This document shows positions 8,114-15,334 of a DNA stretch of 64,000 nucleotides, piece after piece. The translations under genes were made by a program, and so were the position numbers. Origin of the DNA: Pedobacter aquatilis (GTDB lineage: Bacteria; Bacteroidota; Bacteroidia; Sphingobacteriales; Sphingobacteriaceae); contig NZ_JAUFPW010000035.1 of NCBI RefSeq assembly GCF_030409415.1, forward strand, positions 124,001 through 188,000, in the 5' to 3' direction. Position 1 is the first letter of the stretch, and every line of letters begins with the position of its first letter. Below the pieces are notes generated by a model that saw only the letters and a list, made by a program, of their open reading frames with translations, did no database searches and was not told the origin of the DNA.

Positions 8114-10804
8114 TTATGAAATAGTAAAATAGAAAGTTGATCCTTTTCCTTGTTCGCTTTCTACCCAGATTTTACCATTGTGCCTTTTAATAATTTCTGC
8201 ACATAAATAAAGTCCAATTCCGAAACCTGAAATTGTTGTAGGTTGATTTGCAACTCTATAATATCTCTCAAATAGCTTTTCCCTATCTTCTTCACGAATG
8301 CCATAGCCTTGATCTTGCACCGATACCTGCATAGCTTTTTCTAAAGGTTTGCAACGGATATTTATTGTGCTACCAACGGGAGAATATTTTATCGCATTGC
8401 TAATAAAATTATTTATAACCTGACCAATCTTATCACGATCGGCGTTTACAAATGCTTCACCTTCGCTTGTGAAAATTAGTTTATGGCTTGTTACTGTAAG
8501 CTGGAATTCACTTTCTATTTCGCTAACAAGGTGAGAAAGATCGAAATACTGATTTTCGATATGTATTTTGCCCGATTCAAGCCTGGACATATTCAAAAAG
8601 CTATTGATCATGTTGGTCATCTTTTTAAGCTGATTGGTTGCTTTATCTAAAGCAGGCTGCGAAAAACTGTCCTCATTTTTCCTTGCTCTGATTTGAAGTA
8701 GCTGGAGATAACCGCTTATTGATGTGAGCGGAGTTTTTAGTTCATGGCTAACCATGCCAATAAAATCACTTTTCCGTTGTTCATCTGCTTTAGCTTCGGT
8801 AATATCAGCAACGATACCAACCATTTTGATTGCTTTGCCATCATTATCATATCTCGCTCGTCCGTGTGCATTAATCCAATGTATCGTTTCATCCGGCCAT
8901 TGTACTTCATATTCAGCCTGATAAATACTATGTGTATCAATTGCAGTTTTTACGCGTTCCCTAACATTATCTCGGTAAGCTGGCAACATGGCTTCAAAGA
9001 GTTGAGGATAAGAAAACGGTTCATCTAATGGCCTACCATAACAAGCTTTAAAACGGTCGCTACACTCCATGTCTCCGGTTTCCAAATCTACTTCCGTTGA
9101 GCCTAAGGCACCAGCATCCATGGCAATTTTTAAGCGGGTATTTGCTTCAGAAATTTCTTTCCTATAATTCACCTGCTCAGTTACATCTTGCAATACTCCG
9201 CTTAGTCTGATGGCTTGCCCCTTATTGTTAAACAAGGCTTTACCCTTTGCTCTAACAATTCTTGGTTTACCAGATAAAATTATTGTGTATTCTTTTTCAT
9301 AATTACCTCCAGAACTGATATTTAATGAATGTTGTATGGCTGAAGCAACTTCATTGCGTTCGCTTTCTGTAATTACATTGATTGCATGTTCAAGCTCTAT
9401 CTCTTCTCCTGGAGCTAATCCAAACCATGATTTAAGTAAGTCATTACCCGTGAATCGGCCGGTTATCGGATTAAGATCAAATGTGCCTAGATTTGCAGCA
9501 TTAATTGCCAGTTCAAGCTCATCCTGATTTCTGCTTAACTGTTCATAAAGCAAACTTAATTGTCGGTTGTATTCCGTCATTTCCTCGTTCGAAGCAATTA
9601 ATTCTTCGTTCAAGGCGGCTAGTTGTTCATTCAGTCTGTTTGTTTCCTTTGCAGCCGACTCAATTTGCTGCCTTGCGATTTCTAAGTCGCTAACATCAGC
9701 TGCTGTATTCATTACACCGTAAATCTTGCCAGAACCATCCCTTAATGCTGTAAAATTGTAATTGAAAAATGAAGTTTTTAATACACCATTCACTTTAAGA
9801 TTGAGCGCCTGATTTCGGGCGATAAAAGGTTTTCCTGTTAAAAATACTTCGTCAAGCTGTTTAAACACAGATTGATTTTCAAGTTCTGGAAGAATTTCTG
9901 TGTAACACTTACCAATTACATCGTTCCCCTTTCCCCACACATCCAAGATTGATTGATTTGCAAAGGCAATTCTAAGCTCGCGACCTAAATAGACTCCGAT
10001 TGGGAAAGGCGCACTTTCTATTATTGTTCGGGTTCGGTACTCACTATCAGCAAGATTCTTGATGCTCAATTCCAGATCATCCTTACTTTTCGCCAATTCT
10101 TCGTTTGATTTTAACAATTCCTCATTTGAGGCTCTTATTTCTTCGTTTGATGCTTCCAGTTGCTGGTTTAAGATAGAAATAGTTTCGAGCCTTTGCGCAA
10201 CACGTTTTTCAAGTGATGCATTGAGCGATTTGAGGCTATCTTTTGTAGAATGAAGTTCTTCATTGGTTGTTCTTATTTCTTCAAAAGCTGCAGCAAGCTC
10301 TTCGTTACTTGCCATCAATTCCTCATTTGAACTTGCTAATTCTTCGTTTAAAGCCTGCTCCCGGCCTAATGATTTTTCGGTTTCTATTGCTTTCTCATAT
10401 ATTTTATTCTTCAAATACCGCTCTGTAACATCGGTTGCGGTATGTAGGATGCAAATTGTTTTTCCATCACTATCCAATATGGCCTTGTACTCAAAATCGA
10501 AAAAAAAGGTTTCTCTTTTTCCATTAATTATCAACTCAGCAGGGGTGTCAGAACCGCCAATGGTTAAACCTTCTCTCCACACTTTTGCAAACATTTCGAT
10601 AAAAGGCTGTTCTTTAAGTTCAGGCAATGCAGCTTCTAAAGATTTTCCAATAACCGATTTATCCTTACCCCAGATATTTATCATTGCATCGTTGGCAAAT
10701 TGTATATAAGCTTCTTCTCCAACGTGAACCGCTGTAGCTGTTTTGGTATGCTGAAATATTTCCAGAAGCGTATCGACTTGAAGATAGGGAGGGCTTTGTG
10801 CCAT
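8114..10804 (-). CDS. Multi-PAS sensor histidine kinase
   Basis: The 896-residue protein has no signal peptide or membrane helix and is probably cytoplasmic. Order: PAS (about 10-130); a long coiled coil (about 140-255) built from repeated NEEL/SNEEL units; PAS (about 258-375), again followed by NEEL-type coiled coil; two further PAS domains (about 430-540 and 555-670, the last with a PAC-like end); HisKA with VSHELKTPLTSISG, phospho-acceptor His687; and HATPase_c with NFISNAIKYS, DQGYGI and SGFGIGLYL. It lacks a receiver domain and no response regulator is adjacent, so it is an orphan kinase. It converges on the mannan operon. The last PAS is very similar to the final domain of the GAF/PAS protein at 11530, which suggests common origin. 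The ligand is unknown. Confidence 0.9.
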   Translation of the reverse strand: MAQSPPYLQVDTLLEIFQHTKTATAVHVGEEAYIQFANDAMINIWGKDKSVIGKSLEAALPELKEQPFIEMFAKVWREGLTIGGSDTPAELIINGKRETFFFDFEYKAILDSDGKTICILHTATDVTERYLKNKIYEKAIETEKSLGREQALNEELASSNEELMASNEELAAAFEEIRTTNEELHSTKDSLKSLNASLEKRVAQRLETISILNQQLEASNEEIRASNEELLKSNEELAKSKDDLELSIKNLADSEYRTRTIIESAPFPIGVYLGRELRIAFANQSILDVWGKGNDVIGKCYTEILPELENQSVFKQLDEVFLTGKPFIARNQALNLKVNGVLKTSFFNYNFTALRDGSGKIYGVMNTAADVSDLEIARQQIESAAKETNRLNEQLAALNEELIASNEEMTEYNRQLSLLYEQLSRNQDELELAINAANLGTFDLNPITGRFTGNDLLKSWFGLAPGEEIELEHAINVITESERNEVASAIQHSLNISSGGNYEKEYTIILSGKPRIVRAKGKALFNNKGQAIRLSGVLQDVTEQVNYRKEISEANTRLKIAMDAGALGSTEVDLETGDMECSDRFKACYGRPLDEPFSYPQLFEAMLPAYRDNVRERVKTAIDTHSIYQAEYEVQWPDETIHWINAHGRARYDNDGKAIKMVGIVADITEAKADEQRKSDFIGMVSHELKTPLTSISGYLQLLQIRARKNEDSFSQPALDKATNQLKKMTNMINSFLNMSRLESGKIHIENQYFDLSHLVSEIESEFQLTVTSHKLIFTSEGEAFVNADRDKIGQVINNFISNAIKYSPVGSTINIRCKPLEKAMQVSVQDQGYGIREEDREKLFERYYRVANQPTTISGFGIGLYLCAEIIKRHNGKIWVESEQGKGSTFYFTIS

Positions 10805-11056
10805 ATATTGTACTAAGATATTTTACAATGATTTTAATTTTTTAACTATTAATATTGCCACTGGAGCAACTGCTTTTAAATTGTCGCGAAGCGCAGATTA
10901 CAATTAATTAAAACAGTTGCTATAATTTTGAATTATCAAACGATAACAATGAAATGATTATCACTCCATTAAATGGTTATATTCTAATTCATATAGTAAA
11001 GCAAATTGGAGATATAAATGTTTTTGTAAAATAAGATTTACGGCTTATTAATTAAT

Positions 11057-11338
11057 TTAACTTTTATTAATATCAGTTCTGCTATAGGAATCCCAGTCAT
11101 TATAACCCAAATATTGTGCAAGGCTATTCAATACAAATGGCGAGCATTTAAAATTTAAATCGCTCTGTTCGAAATAACGCTTTATGGTCGTTTGAGATAA
11201 ATAATTTCCTGTTTTGATAAATATATCCTGAGATATAGCCCTATAACTCGCATCTTTAAAATCTAGCGAAGTAGCCTTTGCCATAATTCTAATTTTCAGA
11301 TTTGCATGAAGTAGATTATCTGTATTCATAGCAAGCAT
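11057..11338 (-). CDS. Small 'LGYxDW'-type hypothetical protein
   Basis: This 93-residue basic protein has no named function that I recognise. The middle (GNYLSQTTIKRYFEQSD) looks like a helix-turn-helix-type helical segment. The end (VLNSLAQYLGYNDWDSY) resembles a short module at the N-termini of many Bacteroidota proteins, where a DNA-binding-like helical unit ends in 'LGYxDW'. It may therefore be a small DNA-binding or adaptor protein, but this rests on pattern resemblance only. Start choice is uncertain: Met1 (11338), Met4 or Met19 (11284) are possible, and the last gives 75 residues with the best-looking domain boundary. It lies between the two PAS-type sensor genes and is divergent from the one at 11530. 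Confidence 0.6.
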   Translation of the reverse strand: MLAMNTDNLLHANLKIRIMAKATSLDFKDASYRAISQDIFIKTGNYLSQTTIKRYFEQSDLNFKCSPFVLNSLAQYLGYNDWDSYSRTDINKS

Positions 11339-11529
11339 TAGTTAATAATTTTATTAACTTTTTGTGTTATGAATTGTTTTATCTTATGGTAGTCTTATGC
11401 ATTTTATTTGATTTATATCAATCATTAATATTGGTGGTCAGATTTTATAGTGGTTATTAAAACAAGAAACTGTTAACAGATGTTAATCAGATCCTTAAGG
11501 ATAAATTTGTCGTTATTAATATTAATAAA

Positions 11530-12897
11530 ATGATAAGCAGTAATACAAACGAGCCTTCTAATAATATAGAGATGAGAAGGATAGCTGCACTAGAATACTA
11601 TCGAATTGCTGGTACGCAACCAGAAGCAGCATTTGATGAGTTAACTAAATTAGCCAGTCGCGTATTTAATGTTCCAATTGCGCTGATATGTTTTATTGGG
11701 AAAGAGCAGGTTTACTATAAGTCAAATGTTGGTTATGGCACAGAAAATACTCAATCACGTTCTAATAGTTTATGCAATCAAGCAATGCAATCTAAGCAGG
11801 TTATGGTTATTAATGATGTTAGGATTGCCGCTCCCGATATCTCAAACCCAAAAGGAATAGCTTTCTATGCTGCGGCTCCTCTTATTACCCGGCAAGGAGA
11901 AAGAATTGGAACCATCTGTATCATGGATTATCAAAGCAGGAATTTCGATGAAAATCAACAAGAAATTTTATCCGGACTTGCTAAGGTAGTTATGGATAGA
12001 ACAGAATTGCGTCTTATTGCATTGGATGAAATATTACTTCGGGAACAGAATGAACATATAACTTCTCTTAATAACGAAATCGTTAATCGAAATACAGATT
12101 TGATGGAATACCAGGATCAGGTTTCGCAAGCAAATAGTCTTTTGGAAAGTATTCTTGATAGTTACGAACGCTTGTTTAAACATACTCCTGTTGCTATTGG
12201 TATTTGTTCAGGTTCAACTAAAATCATCTGGCAATCAAACGATGCCCTTAATAAAATTTTCGGAGGGGATGATTCTTTAATTGGACAACAACTCGATTCT
12301 GTAGTCAGCGAAGCAGGCGGAGTTAAGTTTATTTCGTTACTTGATGAAGTTTACACAACTCGTAAACCTTACCATGCTGCTGCAGTTAAATTGATAATAA
12401 ATTATAAGGGGGTTCCCAAAATTTTATATGCAAACCTTTCTTTACAGCCAGTTGCCAGGATGGGAGATGAGCCAGATAACATTATGTTTATCCTTGCCGA
12501 TGTTACTGAACTCGTCGTTTCTAAGCAGCTAACTCATGAAGCAAACCTGGTACTAACCAAAGCAATTGAAGTTGCTGGTATGGGCTATACTGTTGTTGAG
12601 TTTGCCACAGGTGAAATGACATCAAATAATCAATTAAAGAAGAATTATGGTTATCTTCCTGAACAATCATTTGGCTACTCTGATCTTTTTGACACGATAT
12701 TGCCTAAATATAAACAACGCATCAGAGAGGCTGTTCAGCATGCTATTGATACCAATGGGATTTACAGGGCAGAATACGAAGTGAAATGGAGTGATGGTTC
12801 TACCCATTGGATTAGAGGCTTTGGTAAGCCAGTATATAATGCGGATGGAAAAGCTACTCATATTATCGGTTTAAATCAGATTATTGATAAACCCTGA
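11530..12897 (+). CDS. GAF-PAS-PAS sensor protein without a kinase domain
   Basis: The 455-residue protein begins with a GAF domain (about 20-165; IALICFIGKEQVYYKSNVG and GTICIMDYQSR are typical). A coiled coil (about 165-210) and two PAS domains (about 212-330 and 335-450) follow. It ends directly after the second PAS, where related proteins continue into HisKA; no catalytic output domain is present. The last PAS closely parallels the fourth PAS of the kinase at 8114-10804 (shared pattern RAEYEVKWSDGSTHWI versus QAEYEVQWPDETIHWI). It could be a partner sensor that acts through another kinase, or a kinase that lost its 3' half. There is no membrane segment. Only 46 bases separate its stop from the converging SMP-30-like gene, so no remnant of a kinase domain follows. 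Confidence 0.8.
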   Translation: MISSNTNEPSNNIEMRRIAALEYYRIAGTQPEAAFDELTKLASRVFNVPIALICFIGKEQVYYKSNVGYGTENTQSRSNSLCNQAMQSKQVMVINDVRIAAPDISNPKGIAFYAAAPLITRQGERIGTICIMDYQSRNFDENQQEILSGLAKVVMDRTELRLIALDEILLREQNEHITSLNNEIVNRNTDLMEYQDQVSQANSLLESILDSYERLFKHTPVAIGICSGSTKIIWQSNDALNKIFGGDDSLIGQQLDSVVSEAGGVKFISLLDEVYTTRKPYHAAAVKLIINYKGVPKILYANLSLQPVARMGDEPDNIMFILADVTELVVSKQLTHEANLVLTKAIEVAGMGYTVVEFATGEMTSNNQLKKNYGYLPEQSFGYSDLFDTILPKYKQRIREAVQHAIDTNGIYRAEYEVKWSDGSTHWIRGFGKPVYNADGKATHIIGLNQIIDKP

Positions 12898-12943
12898 TTT
12901 CTTTTATTATACTGAGTTAAATAAAGTTTATTTAAAATTAACC

Positions 12944-13765
12944 TTAATACAATTTGTAGGCAATAACTGCATTAGTATTAAAAGTTGGTACATATAGTGT
13001 TTTACTTCTTGGGTTATAACCAATATCGGCAGTATTCATTTTACCTTGTACATCTAAAATTTTGGTCTTCGTTCCATTTTGTTTAACATGGTAAATTATT
13101 CCCGCCCAACAGGATGCAATAAAATCTCCATTTGGGAGTAGCTCAAGGCCGTCTCCAGATTTTTCTAATCCTGTAGTTATAACACTTCGTTCCTTTTTTG
13201 AATTAAATTTTACCAATTCAGTTCCAGCCAAAACATATAGGTTGTTTTTAGCGTGCTTCAATCCATTTGCTGCAGTTACATTCTCCAGATAAACTTCACT
13301 TTTTCTATTTGAGATACGATGTATTTTATTCATTCTAGTGTCTGAAACATATAAAATACCTTTATCATCAATTGTAATGTCATTTAGAAAAACGGCATCT
13401 TGAATAGTTAAAGAATCTGTAACCTTACCCTTTTTAATGTCTATTGCCAACACTTTATTAATATCTGCCACATACAATACATTTTTGTGTAACGCCATAC
13501 CTTTAGGTGCGTTCAAACCACTAATCCAAGAAGCATTTTTTAGGCTACCATCAAGATTTAAAATAGCGATGCCACCCTTACCATCTTTTTTGGCTGCCTC
13601 ACCATCAATAAGTGAAACAAATAATGTTTTTGAATCTGCATCATACAAAACAGACTCTGGAACAGGTAACTTTTCTTCGGATTTCCATTCTTCCTGTAGG
13701 CTTTGCGCATTTGCATTGGAGAGAGAGATAATTGCTGTAAATAGTAACGCAAGGAAAATTTTCAT
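12944..13765 (-). CDS. Secreted SMP-30/gluconolactonase-like beta-propeller protein
   Basis: The 273-residue protein has a signal peptide (ending NANAQ, about residue 21) and is predicted periplasmic or secreted. The body is a six-bladed-propeller type with recurring blades: PESVLYDADSKTLFVS, NAPKGMALHKNVLYVAD, LNDITIDDKGILYVSD and LELLPNGDFIAS. This pattern fits SMP-30/gluconolactonase/LRE-like proteins, which often bind a divalent metal and hydrolyse lactones or act as binding propellers. I cannot identify the metal ligands securely, and many Bacteroidota homologues are of unknown function. The gene is divergent from the PA2169 gene with about 230 bases between them. Confidence 0.75.
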   Translation of the reverse strand: MKIFLALLFTAIISLSNANAQSLQEEWKSEEKLPVPESVLYDADSKTLFVSLIDGEAAKKDGKGGIAILNLDGSLKNASWISGLNAPKGMALHKNVLYVADINKVLAIDIKKGKVTDSLTIQDAVFLNDITIDDKGILYVSDTRMNKIHRISNRKSEVYLENVTAANGLKHAKNNLYVLAGTELVKFNSKKERSVITTGLEKSGDGLELLPNGDFIASCWAGIIYHVKQNGTKTKILDVQGKMNTADIGYNPRSKTLYVPTFNTNAVIAYKLY

Positions 13766-13995
13766 TTGATGTTTAGATTATTGAAATGTGCCTTAATAAA
13801 CATTTTATTTCTTGATTTGATTGGATTTAACTGTTTTTAAATTTGTCCAGGTAAAAATTCTAAATTATCGCACATCACTCCTTTACATATATACGAGATG
13901 TTAAAATACTTTTTCGAAGGCATAATCAACAAGGTTAGAAAATTTTAAAAACAATCCTTATCACGTGGTGTTTTCAATACAATCTATTAAAAATT

Positions 13996-14457
13996 ATGGA
14001 AAATCAAGAAAGAACAACAGAAGTATTAAACGATTTAATTCAAATTAATAACGATCGTGCTGACGGTTTTGATAAAGCATCTGCTGATATCAAGGAAGAA
14101 AACATTGACTTGAAAGCAACATTTGAAAAATTATCTGATCAAAGCAGAAAAAATGTTACTGAATTAGCTGGTCTTGTTGGTAAACATGGTGAAAATCCTG
14201 ACACAGGTAATACCATATTGGGCAGCCTTCATAGGGCATGGATTGATATTAAGGCAAGTTTTGGTGGCGACGACAGAACGAGTATTTTGGAAGAGTGCGA
14301 ACGCGGTGAAGACGCCATTAAAAAGGCATATAAAGATGCACTTCAAGAAAATGAACTTGGCGAAGAAGTAAGAACAGTTTTACTTGATCAGCAACAAGGG
14401 ATTAACCTAAGTCACGATGCGATTAAAGCTTTACGTGACGCTCACAAAGCAATTTAA
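13996..14457 (+). CDS. PA2169 family four-helix-bundle protein (DUF2383)
   Basis: The 153-residue soluble, acidic protein is almost entirely helical. It has the DUF2383 opening (TTEVLNDLIQINNDRADGF), the middle HRAWIDIKASFGGDD and the acidic ILEECERGEDAIKKAYKDAL, which carries glutamates typical of ferritin-like four-helix bundles. The biochemical role of the family is not established; members often accompany stress genes. It is a single-gene unit with its own terminator at 14484-14512, and converges on a DUF4142 lipoprotein gene, another protein often linked to stress. The ATG at 13996 gives the full family length. Confidence 0.88.
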   Translation: MENQERTTEVLNDLIQINNDRADGFDKASADIKEENIDLKATFEKLSDQSRKNVTELAGLVGKHGENPDTGNTILGSLHRAWIDIKASFGGDDRTSILEECERGEDAIKKAYKDALQENELGEEVRTVLLDQQQGINLSHDAIKALRDAHKAI

Positions 14458-14483
14458 TCTTGAGATATTTATGATTAATAAAG

Positions 14484-14512
14484 AATGGGATTGTATAATC
14501 CCATTTTTTTTT
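14484..14512 (+). terminator. Rho-independent terminator of the PA2169 gene
   Basis: A perfect 9-bp stem (AATGGGATT at 14484-14492, AATCCCATT at 14497-14505) around a 4-base loop is followed directly by a T run to 14512, 27 bases after the stop codon. Confidence 0.85.
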
Positions 14513-14556
14513 GGCGAACAGCCATATTTTTTACATTAATTATGGAACATCCTTAA

Positions 14557-14592
14557 AAAAAGAAAACCCGGAATTTCCGGGTTTTCTTTTTT
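14557..14592. terminator. Bidirectional terminator between converging genes
   Basis: Arms AGAAAACCCGGAA (14561-14573) and TTCCGGGTTTTCT (14575-14587) are perfectly complementary, flanked by A on the left and T on the right. The structure can terminate both the PA2169 transcript and the DUF4142 transcript from the minus strand. Confidence 0.85.
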
Positions 14593-14606
14593 ATCAAATA
14601 TCGAAA

Positions 14607-15191
14607 CTATTTCATCGATTTTTTTATCTGTTCGATTTTGTCTAAATGAGCTTTCACAACTGGTGCTGTTTTCGAAGCAAAGGCTTTTAAGTCAGCGTCT
14701 TCACCATCTTTAGCTTCTTTTTCCATTAAATCGTAGGTTGATTTATGACCATCTACCATAGCATCAACATAAGCTTTATCGAAATCCGAACCGCTTTTTT
14801 TACTTAAATCATCCATTTTCTTCTGATGTTCAGCATCTACAGTTGTTGGTAGGGTTATGTTTTTCATAGCTGCAATAGACATTAGTTCTGTATTTGCTTT
14901 TCCGTGGTCACTAACCATCATGGTAGCAAATTCCTTAACTGAGGCATTTGTGCTTTTTTCAAGTGCTAATTTGCCCATTTCTACTTCGGCCATGCCGCCA
15001 ACTGCAGCAGTTGTTGCGAATTTAGAATCTTCTTCTGCAACTGCAATACCACCCGTCTCAGCCACATTAGAAGAGGTGTCTTTAGCCATGTTTAAACTAT
15101 CGGCTGTGTCTTTGGCATCATTGTTTCCGCTACAAGCCTGCAATCCAATCGCAATGACAGGTATAGCCATCACATAAAATAACTTTTTCAT
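14607..15191 (-). CDS. DUF4142 domain lipoprotein
   Basis: From the ATG at 15191 the product has 194 residues; a TTG ten codons upstream (15221) would only lengthen the signal peptide. The lipobox ends GLQAC, so Cys20 is probably lipidated. A low-complexity Asp/Ser linker follows, then a helical DUF4142 domain (about 55-190) with AEVEMGKLALEKSTNASVKE, MMVSDHGKANTEL and KAYVDAMVDGHKSTYDLM. The conserved histidines in SDHGKAN and DGHKST resemble ferritin-like metal sites; function of the family is unknown. It sits at the cell envelope. It is divergent from the 7TMR-DISM gene and terminates at the shared hairpin. Confidence 0.88.
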   Translation of the reverse strand: MKKLFYVMAIPVIAIGLQACSGNNDAKDTADSLNMAKDTSSNVAETGGIAVAEEDSKFATTAAVGGMAEVEMGKLALEKSTNASVKEFATMMVSDHGKANTELMSIAAMKNITLPTTVDAEHQKKMDDLSKKSGSDFDKAYVDAMVDGHKSTYDLMEKEAKDGEDADLKAFASKTAPVVKAHLDKIEQIKKSMK

Positions 15192-15334
15192 AGTAAATGT
15201 TTTTTGTTGTTGATTATACAACCTTAAAAATGATTAAAGGTTTTAAGAATTTCAATCGATTGAAATTTGATTCAAGAATACATTGAACATTGTAAATAAA
15301 GAATTGAGGGCTTAAGTCTATCAATTTTTGTATA

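Noticed and set aside
8724-10709. Several plus-strand open frames of 60-150 codons
   Set aside because: They lie antisense to the PAS kinase and come from its repetitive, Ser/Glu-rich codons. They have no recognisable domains.
12917-12935. A/T palindrome TTAAATAAAGTTTATTTAA between converging genes
   Set aside because: It could be a weak bidirectional terminator, but an all-A/T stem is likely to be chance in this composition.
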